A stretch of 64,000 bases of DNA from VAZQ01 sp963739385. GTDB lineage: Bacteria; Pseudomonadota; Alphaproteobacteria; Rhizobiales; Xanthobacteraceae. The stretch covers positions 62,001-126,000 of the forward strand of contig CAVUAI010000035.1 of NCBI GenBank assembly GCA_963739385.1, written 5' to 3'. The notes beneath the pieces were generated by a model. The model did no database searches and had not been told where the DNA came from. It saw only the letters and a list, made by a program, of their open reading frames with translations. Positions 34,209 through 43,820 of the stretch are shown here, piece by piece (position 1 is the first letter of the stretch; each line of letters begins with the position of its first letter). The position numbers were made by a program, and so were the translations under genes.

Positions 34209-34622
34209 CTACTCCGCGATGCGCTCGATGAAACGCGTCTTGATCGGCAGCTTGGCGGCGGCGAGCCCCAGGGCTTCGCGCGCGATCACCATCGACACGC
34301 CATCGACCTCGAACAGGATGCGGCCCGGCTTGACCCGTGCCACCCAGAATTCGGGCGCACCCTTGCCCGAGCCCATGCGCACTTCGAGCGGCTTCTTCGA
34401 CACCGGGACGTCCGGATAGATACGGATCCACACCCGGCCCGCGCGCTTCATGTGGCGGGTAAGCGCGCGCCGCGCCGCCTCGATCTGCCGCGCGGTGACG
34501 CGCTCGGGTTCCAGCGCCTTGAGTCCGAACTGCCCGAACGCAAGCTCGACGCCAGAGGTCGCAATACCCTTGATGCGGCCCTTGTGCGCCTTGCGGAATT
34601 TCGTGCGCATCGGTTGCAGCAT
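34209..34622 (-). CDS. rplP: 50S ribosomal protein L16
   Basis: 137 residues from ATG 34622 (MLQPMRTKFRKAHKGRIKGI). RVWIRIYPDVPVSKKPLEVR and GSGKGAPEFWVARVKPGRIL are diagnostic. L16 helps form the A-site region of the 50S subunit. 37 bases after rpsC. Confidence 0.98.
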   Translation of the reverse strand: MLQPMRTKFRKAHKGRIKGIATSGVELAFGQFGLKALEPERVTARQIEAARRALTRHMKRAGRVWIRIYPDVPVSKKPLEVRMGSGKGAPEFWVARVKPGRILFEVDGVSMVIAREALGLAAAKLPIKTRFIERIAE

Positions 34623-34659
34623 GAACTCGTCGCCTTTCTCAGTCTCTCGATCCTGGCGC

Positions 34660-35358
34660 TCAGGGGGCGTCGCGGCGCGGCCGCCCGGCCTCGCCTTCCG
34701 CCATCTTCTTGTCCTGCGCCATCGGGTCGTGCTCCATGATCTCGCCCTTGAAGATCCAGACCTTGACGCCGCAGGTGCCGTAGGTGGTGAAGGCCGTTGC
34801 CACGCCGTAGTCGACGTCGGCACGCAGCGTGTGCAACGGCACCCGGCCTTCGCGATACCACTCCATGCGCGCGATCTCGGCGCCGCCCAGACGACCCGAG
34901 CAGTTGATGCGAATGCCGCCGGCACCGAGCCGCATCGCCGACTGCACCGCACGCTTCATCGCACGACGGAAAGCCACGCGCCGCTCGAGTTGCTGGGCGA
35001 TGGATTCGGCCACGAGCTGGGCATCGAGCTCCGGCTTGCGGATCTCGACAATATTGATCACGACATCGGACTTGGTGAGCTTGGCGACCTTGCGGCGGAG
35101 CTTCTCGATGTCGGCTCCCTTCTTGCCGATGACCACGCCCGGCCGCGCCGATTGAACCGTGACGCGACACTTCTTGTGCGGCCGCTCGATCACGATCTTC
35201 GATACCGCCGCCTGCTTGAGATCCTTCATCAGCTCCTCGCGGATCTTCATATCCTCGTGGAGCAATTGCCCGTACTCGTTCTTGCCGGAGTACCAGCGCG
35301 AATCCCAGGTGCGGTTGATGCCGAGCCGCAATCCGACCGGATTGACTTTTTGACCCAT
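34660..35358 (-). CDS. rpsC: 30S ribosomal protein S3
   Basis: 232 residues. MGQKVNPVGLRLGINRTWDS is the usual start; the KH RNA-binding motif is PGVVIGKKGADIEKLR, and the C-terminal domain has RADVDYGVATAFTTYGTCGV. S3 lines the mRNA entry channel. Ten bases after rplV. Confidence 0.98.
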   Translation of the reverse strand: MGQKVNPVGLRLGINRTWDSRWYSGKNEYGQLLHEDMKIREELMKDLKQAAVSKIVIERPHKKCRVTVQSARPGVVIGKKGADIEKLRRKVAKLTKSDVVINIVEIRKPELDAQLVAESIAQQLERRVAFRRAMKRAVQSAMRLGAGGIRINCSGRLGGAEIARMEWYREGRVPLHTLRADVDYGVATAFTTYGTCGVKVWIFKGEIMEHDPMAQDKKMAEGEAGRPRRDAP

Positions 35359-35368
35359 TGGTTACCTC

Positions 35369-35752
35369 TCAGGAAGCCGCAGCTTCGGCCTGACGCACCA
35401 CGATGGTCAGGTTTGCAAATGGCTTGAATATCCGACCCATGCGGCCGCGACCGCGCGGGTGAAAACGCTTGATGACGATCGCCTTGCCGACATGCGCCTC
35501 GGCGACGACGAGATCGTCGACGTCGAGGTCATGATTGTTCTCCGCATTGGCGATCGCCGATTCCAGGCACTTGCGCACGTCGCGGGCGATACGCTTGCGC
35601 GAGAATTCGAGATCGGCCAACGCCGCCGCCACCTTCTTGCCACGGATCAGTTGCGCGACGAGATTGAGCTTCTGCGGGCTGACCCGCAGCATGCGGGCGA
35701 CCGCCTTGGCCTCGTTCTCGGCAAGCGCGCGTTCGCGTGCCTTCTTGCTCAT
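35369..35752 (-). CDS. rplV: 50S ribosomal protein L22
   Basis: 127 residues. RMLRVSPQKLNLVAQLIRGK and the exit-tunnel loop region (VIKRFHPRGRGRMGRIFKPF) are typical; this loop shapes the macrolide-sensitive tunnel and has no deletion here. 16 bases after rpsS. Confidence 0.98.
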   Translation of the reverse strand: MSKKARERALAENEAKAVARMLRVSPQKLNLVAQLIRGKKVAAALADLEFSRKRIARDVRKCLESAIANAENNHDLDVDDLVVAEAHVGKAIVIKRFHPRGRGRMGRIFKPFANLTIVVRQAEAAAS

Positions 35753-35768
35753 TTCGCCCTCTCAAACC

Positions 35769-36095
35769 TTACGAACTGCCGCCGGCCGCGCCCGGCGCCG
35801 CCGGCGTGGCGGGCCCGGACGCACGCTTGGCCTTGCGGTCCGACGAATGGCCGTAGAACGTTCGGGTCGGCGCGAACTCGCCGAACTTGTGACCGACCAT
35901 CTCTTCCGTCACCAGAACCGGGATATGCTTCTGGCCGTTGTAGACGCCGAATGTCAGCCCAACGAATTGCGGCAGGATGGTCGAACGCCGGCTCCAGATC
36001 CTGATCATCTCGTGGCGGCCCGACGCACGCGATGCCTCCGCCTTCTTGAGCAGATAGCCATCGACGAACGGACCCTTCCAGATCGAACGCGCCAT
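35769..36095 (-). CDS. rpsS: 30S ribosomal protein S19 with a short Ala/Pro/Gly tail
   Basis: 108 residues from ATG 36095; the normal protein is about 92. ARSIWKGPFVDGYLLKKAEA and TFYGHSSDRKAKR are diagnostic. The last 16-17 residues (ASGPATPAAPGAAGGSS) are an extra low-complexity tail. S19 binds near the decoding head with S13. 14 bases after rplB. Confidence 0.97.
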   Translation of the reverse strand: MARSIWKGPFVDGYLLKKAEASRASGRHEMIRIWSRRSTILPQFVGLTFGVYNGQKHIPVLVTEEMVGHKFGEFAPTRTFYGHSSDRKAKRASGPATPAAPGAAGGSS

Positions 36096-36109
36096 GATCC
36101 CGTCCTCGC

Positions 36110-36946
36110 CTACTTCTTCTTCCGCGCGTGGCGGCTGGAAACGATGAACTTGGTGGTGGACTTGTTCCGGCGGGTCTTCTTGCCCTTGGTGGGAAAGCCC
36201 CACGGCGTCACCGGGTGCCGGCCGCCCGAGGTGCGGCCTTCACCGCCGCCGTGGGGATGGTCGATCGGATTCATCGTCACGCCGCGATTGTGCGGCATGC
36301 GCCCCATCCAGCGCTTGCGGCCGGCCTTGCCGATCGAGACGTTCATGTTGTCGGGATTCGACACCGCGCCGATGGTCGCCATGCAGCGGCCGTGCACCAG
36401 GCGCTGCTCGGCCGAGTTGAGCCGCAGGATGACGTAGTCGCCGTCGCGACCGACGATCTGCGCATAGGTCCCGGCTGAGCGCGCGATCTGCCCGCCCTTG
36501 CCGATCTTGATCTCGATATTGTGCACGATCGTGCCGATCGGAACGTTGCCGACCGGCATGGCATTGCCCGGCTTCACGTCGGCATGCTCGCCCGAGACCA
36601 CCGTGTCGCCCTGCGCCAGCCGTTGCGGCGCCAGGATATAAGCGAGCTCGCCGTCCTGGTATTTGATCAATGCGATGAAGGCGGTGCGATTGGGATCGTA
36701 TTCGATACGCTCGACCGTCGCCGGGGCGTCGAATTTGCGACGCTTGAAATCGACCTTGCGATACGCCTGCTTATGGCCGCCGCCGCGGAAACGTACGGTG
36801 ATGCGCCCGCTGTTGTTGCGCCCGCCGCTCGAGTGCTTGCCCTCGGTCAGCGTCTTCACCGGGGCGCCGCGGTAGAGGCCGGAGCGATCCACCAGCACGA
36901 GCTGGCGCTGGCTCGGCGTCACCGGATTATAGGACTTGAGTGCCAT
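36110..36946 (-). CDS. rplB: 50S ribosomal protein L2
   Basis: 278 residues from ATG 36946 (MALKSYNPVTPSQRQLVLVD). The conserved GVTMNPIDHPHGGGEGRTSG loop contains the histidine close to the peptidyl-transferase centre. L2 is needed for subunit association. Ten bases after rplW. Confidence 0.98.
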   Translation of the reverse strand: MALKSYNPVTPSQRQLVLVDRSGLYRGAPVKTLTEGKHSSGGRNNSGRITVRFRGGGHKQAYRKVDFKRRKFDAPATVERIEYDPNRTAFIALIKYQDGELAYILAPQRLAQGDTVVSGEHADVKPGNAMPVGNVPIGTIVHNIEIKIGKGGQIARSAGTYAQIVGRDGDYVILRLNSAEQRLVHGRCMATIGAVSNPDNMNVSIGKAGRKRWMGRMPHNRGVTMNPIDHPHGGGEGRTSGGRHPVTPWGFPTKGKKTRRNKSTTKFIVSSRHARKKK

Positions 36947-36956
36947 TGCGCCGCTC

Positions 36957-37256
36957 CTACAGGCCCGTCGTGACGTCGATGCGGTGGCCCTCTTCGAGGG
37001 TGACGACCGCACGCTTGATTTCCGACTGCTCGCCTACGCTGCCTTTGAAGGCCTTGATCTTGCCCTTGCGCACGTGGGTGTTGACGCTCTTGACCTTGAC
37101 GTCGAAGAGCTTCTCGATCGCCTCCTTGATCTGCGGCTTGGTCGCGTGCCGTGCGACCTTGAACATGACCTGGTTGCGCTCGGAGGCGAGCGTCGCCTTC
37201 TCGGTGATGACCGGCGCGATGATGACGTCGTAGTGGCGCGGATCGCTGGTGCTCAT
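36957..37256 (-). CDS. rplW: 50S ribosomal protein L23
   Basis: 99 residues. YDVIIAPVITEKATLASERN and FDVKVKSVNTHVRKGKIKAF are typical. L23 sits at the tunnel exit and docks trigger factor and SRP. The start overlaps the rplD stop by four bases. Confidence 0.98.
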   Translation of the reverse strand: MSTSDPRHYDVIIAPVITEKATLASERNQVMFKVARHATKPQIKEAIEKLFDVKVKSVNTHVRKGKIKAFKGSVGEQSEIKRAVVTLEEGHRIDVTTGL

Positions 37257-37873
37257 TTGAAGCGCGCCTCCAGCGCGTCCAGCGCCGACTTGGTCAGCAC
37301 CAGCATTTGCCGCCGCAGAATGTCGTAGACGTTGATGCCCTGCACCGGCAGCACGTCGATGTTCGGGATGTTGCGGGCGGCCAGCGCGAAATTCTGCTCC
37401 ACCTCGGCGCCGTCGATGATGAGCGCGCTGGTGAGCCCGAGCTTGCCGAAGGTCTTGCGCAGGGCCGCGGTCTTGCCGTCCTTCACCGTGGCCTTGTCGA
37501 GCACGATGATGCCGCCGTCCTTGGCCTTTGCGGACAAGGCGTGCTTGAGCGCGAGCGCGCGCACCTTCTTGGGCAGATCGATCGCGTGGCTGCGGGGGGT
37601 CGGCCCGAACGAGCGCCCGCCGCCGCGGAAGAGGTTCACTCTCGCCGAGCCGTGACGGGCCGAGCCGGTGCCCTTCTGACGATACAGCTTCTTGCCGGTG
37701 CGGTGGATCTCGGCGCGGTTCTTGACATCGTGGGTACCGCGCTGGCGCTTAGCGAGCTGCCAGCGCACGTAGCGGTGCAGCAGGTCGGGGCGCGGTTCGA
37801 GCCCGAAGATCGCATCCGGCAGCTCAACCGAGCCCGCCGCGGTACCGTCGAGCGACATGATCTTGAGCTCCAT
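37253..37873 (-). CDS. rplD: 50S ribosomal protein L4
   Basis: 206 residues from ATG 37873 (MELKIMSLDGTAAGSVELPD). KKLYRQKGTGSARHGSARVN marks the tunnel loop. In many bacteria L4 also represses the S10 operon; no equivalent leader structure was verified here. One base after rplC. Confidence 0.97.
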   Translation of the reverse strand: MELKIMSLDGTAAGSVELPDAIFGLEPRPDLLHRYVRWQLAKRQRGTHDVKNRAEIHRTGKKLYRQKGTGSARHGSARVNLFRGGGRSFGPTPRSHAIDLPKKVRALALKHALSAKAKDGGIIVLDKATVKDGKTAALRKTFGKLGLTSALIIDGAEVEQNFALAARNIPNIDVLPVQGINVYDILRRQMLVLTKSALDALEARFK

Positions 37874-37874
37874 G

Positions 37875-38621
37875 TCACGCACCCTCCGTCTCGGCCGGTG
37901 TGCCTTCTCCGGCGGGGGCCGCCTCGGCCGCCGGCGGGCCGCCGTCCGGCAGGCGGAACTTGCCAGGCTTGGGGGCCTCCTTCGGCAGCTTCTTCTTCAC
38001 GGCGTCGCGCAACGTGATCCAGCCGCCCTTGGCCCCCGGCACAGCGCCTTCGACCAGGATGAGGCCACGCTCGACGTCGGTCTGCACCACCTTGAGATTG
38101 AGCGTGGTGACGCGCTCGACGCCCATATGGCCCGGCATCTTCTTGTTCTTGAAGGTCTTGCCCGGATCCTGGCGGCCGCCGGTGGAGCCGATCGAGCGAT
38201 GCGAGATCGACACGCCATGCGATGCCCGCAGCCCGCCGAAATTCCAGCGCTTCATGCCGCCCGCAAAGCCCTTGCCGATCGAGGTGCCGGTTACGTCGAC
38301 AAACTGGCCCACGACGAAATGATCGGCCGTGATCTCGGCGCCGACCGGAATCAGATCGCCTTCGTCCACGCGGAACTCGGCGAGCCTGCGCTTGGGCTCG
38401 ACCTTGGCGACGGCGAAATGGCCGCGGTCGGCCTTGGTCAGGTTCCTGGGCTTGCGCATGCCGGCGCCGAGCTGCAGCGCCACGTAGCCGTTCTTGTCCT
38501 TGGTGCGATGCGCCACGACCTGGCACTTGGCCAAGCGCAGCACCGTCACCGGCACATGCTCGCCGCCGTCCGTAAAGACGCGGGTCATCCCGACCTTCTG
38601 TGCGATCACCCCGGAACGCAT
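37875..38621 (-). CDS. rplC: 50S ribosomal protein L3 with an acidic/Ala-Pro C-terminal tail
   Basis: 248 residues from ATG 38621 (MRSGVIAQKVGMTRVFTDGG). FAGGMKRWNFGGLRASHGVS and PGHMGVERVTTLNLKVVQTD are diagnostic. The final 25 or so residues (PPAAEAAPAGEGTPAETEGA) extend beyond the usual end. L3 reaches toward the peptidyl-transferase centre. Confidence 0.97.
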   Translation of the reverse strand: MRSGVIAQKVGMTRVFTDGGEHVPVTVLRLAKCQVVAHRTKDKNGYVALQLGAGMRKPRNLTKADRGHFAVAKVEPKRRLAEFRVDEGDLIPVGAEITADHFVVGQFVDVTGTSIGKGFAGGMKRWNFGGLRASHGVSISHRSIGSTGGRQDPGKTFKNKKMPGHMGVERVTTLNLKVVQTDVERGLILVEGAVPGAKGGWITLRDAVKKKLPKEAPKPGKFRLPDGGPPAAEAAPAGEGTPAETEGA

Positions 38622-38655
38622 GTTTCGTGTCCTCGTCTCTCTCGTCCCGCCCGGC

Positions 38656-38964
38656 TCAGAGCTTGATCTCGACGTCCACGCCGGCGGCAAGATCGAGCTT
38701 CATCAGCGCGTCCACCGTCTGCGGGGTCGGATCGACGATATCGAGCAGCCGCTTGTGCGTGCGCATCTCGAACTGCTCGCGACTCTTCTTGTCGACGTGC
38801 GGCGAGCGGTTCACCGTGAACTTCTCGATCCGGGTCGGCAGCGGAATCGGGCCCCGCACCTGCGCACCGGTGCGCTTGGCGGTCGCCACGATCTCACGTG
38901 TCGACGCATCCAGGATGCGGTGATCGAACGCCTTGAGGCGGATCCGGATATTCTGGCCGTTCAT
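38656..38964 (-). CDS. rpsJ: 30S ribosomal protein S10 (NusE)
   Basis: 102 residues. NGQNIRIRLKAFDHRILDAS and GPIPLPTRIEKFTVNRSPHV are diagnostic. Besides its ribosomal role S10 acts as NusE in antitermination. It follows tuf after 109 bases containing a repeated stem-loop. Confidence 0.98.
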   Translation of the reverse strand: MNGQNIRIRLKAFDHRILDASTREIVATAKRTGAQVRGPIPLPTRIEKFTVNRSPHVDKKSREQFEMRTHKRLLDIVDPTPQTVDALMKLDLAAGVDVEIKL

Positions 38965-38972
38965 GTCGTTTC

Positions 38973-39057
38973 AGACGACGGACGACAGACGACGAACGAC
39001 GGATTACCGTCATTGTCACGTATCTGGCTGTCGTCGGTCCTCCGTCCTCTGTCCTCG
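38973..39057. repeat. Heptamer-built intergenic stem-loop between tuf and rpsJ
   Basis: On the + strand, ACGACGG, ACGACAG, ACGACGA and ACGACGG follow in tandem (38974 onward), and GTCGTCG, GTCCTCC, GTCCTCT and GTCCTCG follow in tandem around 39030-39057. The two arrays can pair (about 21 of 29 positions, including GGACGACAG with CTGTCGTCG). A smaller GACGG-ATTA-CCGTC hairpin lies between them. No T-run follows, so it is not a standard terminator. Confidence 0.6.
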
Positions 39058-39073
39058 TTGCTCGGTCCCGCCT

Positions 39074-40282
<1,209 letters not shown>

Positions 40283-40319
40283 GGGACTCTCCGTCTCCTG
40301 ATCCTTTTACTTTGACCCG

Positions 40320-42405
40320 TCAGGCGAATTTCGCCTGGATTTCCTCGGCGACCGCCCGCGGCACTTCCGCGTAGTGATCGAATTGCATGGTGAAGGTGGC
40401 GCGCCCCTGCGACATGGAGCGCAGGTTGCTCACGTAGCCGAACATGTTGGCGAGCGGCACCATGGCGTTGACGACGTTGGCGTTGCCACGCATGTCCTGG
40501 CCCTGGATCTGGCCGCGCCGCGAATTGAGATCGCCGATCACCGAGCCGGTATAGTCCTCGGGCGTCACCACCTCGACCTTCATGATCGGCTCGAGCAGGA
40601 CGGGCGACCCCTTCTGCAGCGCCTCGCGCAGCGCCGCACGCGAGCAGATTTCGAACGCAAGCGCGGACAAATCCACATCGTGGTAGGCGCCGTCGATCAG
40701 CGTCACCTTGAGATCGACGACGGGGAAGCCGGCAAGCACGCCCGACCCCAGCACCAACTCGAGGCCCTTCTCGACGCCAGGGACGTACTCCTTCGGCACG
40801 TTGCCGCCGACGACCTTGTTTTCGAACGCAAAGCCGCCGGCCGGCGGCAACGGCTCGGCCACGATCTTGACGCGCGCGAACTGGCCCGAGCCGCCGGTCT
40901 GCTTCTTGTGCGTATAGTCGACCGTGACCTGCTTGCTGATCTTCTCCCGGTAGGCGACCTGCGGCGCGCCGATATTGGCGTCGACCTTGTAGGTGCGCTT
41001 CAAGATGTCGACCTTGATGTCGAGATGAAGCTCGCCCATCCCCTTGAGGATGGTCTGGCCCAACTCCTGGTCGGTGGTCACCCGGAACGACGGGTCCTCG
41101 GCCACCAGCTTGGCCAGCGCGACACCGAGCTTCTCCTGGTCCGCCTTGGATTTCGGCTCGATCGCGATCTCGATCACCGGATCGGGGAATTCCATTTTTT
41201 CCAGGATCACCGACTTCTGCGGGTCGCACAACGTATCGCCGGTGCGCACCTCCTTGAGTTCCCGCCAGCGCCACGATATCTCCGGCATAGGCCTCCTTGA
41301 TGTCCTCGCGGTTGTTCGCGTGCATCAGCAGCATGCGGCCGATCCGCTCCTTGCGATCCTTGGTGGAATTGATGACGCCGGTGCCGCTTTCCAGCCGCCC
41401 GGAATAGATGCGGCAGAAGGTGATGGTGCCGACGAACGGATCGTCCATGATCTTGAAGGCGAGCATCGCCAGCGGTTCGCTGTCGGACGCTTTGCGCACG
41501 ACCTCGTTGCCTTTGCTGTCGATGCCCTTGATCGGCGGCACGTCGAGGGGCGAAGGCAGATAATCGACGACCGCGTCGAGCAGCGGCTGCACGCCCTTGT
41601 TCTTGAAGGCTGAGCCGGCCAGCACCGGAAAGAACGCTCCAGTGATCACCGCCCTGCGGATCAGCCGCTTGAGCGTCGCCTCGTCGGGTTCCTTGCCGTC
41701 GAGATAGGCGGCCATCGCATCGTCGTCGAGCTCGACCGCGGCCTCGACCAGTTTCTCGCGGTATTCCTTGGCCTGCTCGACCATGTCGGACGGGATTTCG
41801 ACATCGTGGTAGCGGGCGCCCAGGGCCTCGTCATCCCAGACGACACCCTTCATGCGCACCAGATCGACGATGCCCTTGAATTGCTGTTCGGCGCCGATCG
41901 GAAGTTGGATCGCCACCGGCTTGGCGCCCAGGCGCTCGACAATGTCCGTGAGGCATTGGAAGAAATTCGCCCCGACTTTGTCCATCTTGTTGCAGAAGAC
42001 GATGCGGGGAACCTTGTACTTGTCGCCCTGGCGCCAGACCGTCTCGGTCTGCGGCTCGACACCCTGATTGCTGTCGAGCACGCATACCGCGCCGTCGAGC
42101 ACGCGCAGGCTTCGTTCCACCTCGATGGTGAAGTCGACGTGCCCGGGAGTGTCGATGATGTTGAGCCGGTGCTTCTTGGTCTCCGGCGGCCAGAACGCAG
42201 TCGTCGCGGCCGAGGTGATGGTGATGCCGCGCTCCTGCTCCTGCGCCATGAAATCCATGGTCGCGGCGCCCTCGTGCACCTCGCCGATCTTGTGGCTCTT
42301 GCCGGTGTAATAGAGGATCCGCTCAGTCGTCGTCGTCTTGCCGGCATCGATGTGGGCCATGATGCCGAAATTGCGGTAGTCCTCGATCGGATGACTGCGG
42401 GGCAT
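40320..42405 (-). CDS. fusA: Elongation factor G, interrupted by a one-base frameshift
   Basis: From ATG 42405 (MPRSHPIEDYRNFGIMAHID). Domain I has AHIDAGKTTTTERILYYTG, DTPGHVDFTIEVERSLRVLD and FCNKMDKVGANF. Domains II-V continue to TGA 40320 (ILKGMGELHLDIKVDILKRT, QGRATFTMQFDHYAEVPRAV). The coding sense changes frame at about 41270: ...AGDIVALAG must be followed by LKEVRTGDTLCDPQK, which is one base out of register (GGAACTC where GGACTC is expected). Without correction the reading frame continues as unrelated sequence. Because the gene is essential and otherwise perfect, a one-base sequence or assembly error is most likely. Confidence 0.93.
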
Positions 42406-42436
42406 GCGAACTAAGTCCTTGAGCTCTTGCTGGCCG

Positions 42437-42907
42437 TCACCAGCGATAATGCGAGAACGCCCGATTGGCCTCGGCCATGCGGTGCGTGTCCTCGCGCTTC
42501 TTGACGGCGTTTCCGCGGCTGTTGGATGCGTCAAGCAGCTCGGCCGAGAGCCGCTCGGTCATGGTCTTTTCGTTGCGCTCGCGCGCCGCCGCGATGATCC
42601 AGCGGATACCGAGCGCCTGCCGGCGGATGGTGCGCACCTCGACCGGCACCTGATAGGTCGCTCCGCCGACGCGGCGCGAGCGCACCTCGATCGACGGCAT
42701 GACGTTGTCGAGCGCCTGCTCGAAAACCGTGACGGGATTCTGCTTGGTCTTGCCCTCGATGATTTCCAGCGCGCCATAGACGATGGTCTCAGCCACCGAC
42801 TTCTTTCCGGCGCGCATGATCGAGTTCATGAACTTCGAGACCACCAGATTCCCGTATTTCGGGTCTGGGTTGATTTCGCGCTTCTCGGCACTGTGACGGC
42901 GGGACAT
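42437..42907 (-). CDS. rpsG: 30S ribosomal protein S7
   Basis: 156 residues. SRRHSAEKREINPDPKYGNL and VMPSIEVRSRRVGGATYQVP are diagnostic; S7 organises the 3' major domain of 16S rRNA and contacts the E-site tRNA. 78 bases after rpsL. Confidence 0.98.
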   Translation of the reverse strand: MSRRHSAEKREINPDPKYGNLVVSKFMNSIMRAGKKSVAETIVYGALEIIEGKTKQNPVTVFEQALDNVMPSIEVRSRRVGGATYQVPVEVRTIRRQALGIRWIIAAARERNEKTMTERLSAELLDASNSRGNAVKKREDTHRMAEANRAFSHYRW

Positions 42908-42985
42908 CGGGTTTCTCTGTCTTTCAGCTTCTTGTGTCCCCGGATCTCGCTGCGCTCGCCCGGGGACCTACGCAAAACGACCCAA

Positions 42986-43357
42986 TCACTTGGGTCGTTT
43001 TGCTCCGTATTTGGAGCGCCTCTGCTTGCGGTTCTTCACGCCTTGGGTGTCGAGCACGCCGCGCAGAATGTGGTAGCGCACGCCGGGCAGGTCCTTCACG
43101 CGGCCTCCGCGGATCATGACCACCGAGTGCTCCTGCAGGTTGTGGCCCTCGCCCGGAATGTAACCGATCACCTCGAAGCCGTTGGTGAGCCGGACCTTGG
43201 CGACCTTGCGCAGGGCCGAATTCGGCTTCTTCGGCGTCGTGGTGTAGACGCGCGTGCAGACCCCGCGCTTCTGCGGGCTCTCCTGCAGTGCCGGCACCTT
43301 CTTCTTCGCGTGCTGGATGACGCGCGGCTTGCGGATCAGCTGGTTGATCGTGGGCAT
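42986..43357 (-). CDS. rpsL: 30S ribosomal protein S12
   Basis: 123 residues. TTTPKKPNSALRKVAKVRLT holds the two lysines where streptomycin-resistance changes occur; both are wild type. RGGRVKDLPGVRYHILRG is the second conserved loop, also wild type. S12 lines the decoding centre. First gene of the str operon, about 330 bases after a strong candidate promoter. Confidence 0.98.
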   Translation of the reverse strand: MPTINQLIRKPRVIQHAKKKVPALQESPQKRGVCTRVYTTTPKKPNSALRKVAKVRLTNGFEVIGYIPGEGHNLQEHSVVMIRGGRVKDLPGVRYHILRGVLDTQGVKNRKQRRSKYGAKRPK

Positions 43358-43820
43358 CGTCTCGTCTGCAATCCTTCATCCCTGTCCGCCCCCTGATTGG
43401 CGGAGGAAAGGGCATGGGTTATCCCAACGCGCAAAACGGAAGAGCGCCTTGCGCTCCCGGCGCGTTCGGCGCTCACCCGTTTCACAGAGGACCGCCGCGC
43501 GCGAGCGCGAAGCGGTCATGCACTTCTCATCTGACAGTCGTCAGAGGCAGCGTCTGAGCTTCATTCCTCGAGGCTGGTGACGCCCATCCGCAGCCGAAAG
43601 AGACTTCCATGAATCTCAATGGTTTAGCGGGTACGGGCACGCCGTTCCGAGCAAGCGAAGCTCACCGCCTGCCGAAAAGTGGGCGGTATGTATCGGCGGG
43701 TTGGGGCGAAGTCAAGGCGCAAGAGGCCGATAAATCGAGGTTTTTGGCATCCATCGCGGCATCAACCGGCGCTCCCACCCGACCCACTACGGCAAGGGGG
43801 CGGCAACCGCGGTGAGGTCG
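43358..43820. other. Leader and promoter region of the str operon; no gene
   Basis: No convincing gene lies here; a 68-residue + frame at 43609 looks random. The region holds the promoter at 43688-43716. Closer to rpsL it holds a GAGCG-CAAGG-CGCTC hairpin (about 43444-43460, minus strand) followed by TTCCGTTTT, which could be a weak attenuator. Confidence 0.5.
43688..43716 (-). promoter_or_regulatory. Sigma70-type promoter of the rpsL-rpsG-fusA-tuf operon
   Basis: On the minus strand CTTGAC (43716-43711), a 17-base spacer and ATACAT (43693-43688) closely match the alphaproteobacterial housekeeping consensus. It points toward rpsL, giving a leader of about 320 bases. Confidence 0.7.

Noticed and set aside
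38973..39057. CRISPR-like array of short repeats between tuf and rpsJ
   Set aside because: Units are seven bases in direct tandem without spacers, and they form facing arrays; not a CRISPR.
41255..41290. Programmed +1 frameshifting in fusA, with AAGGAGG just after the shift site
   Set aside because: No stop or rare codon follows the shift point in the original frame and fusA is not known to use frameshifting; a one-base sequence error explains it better.
43609..43815. 68-residue + frame upstream of the ABC exporter and rpsL
   Set aside because: No ribosome-binding site or protein-like pattern, and it overlaps the str promoter.
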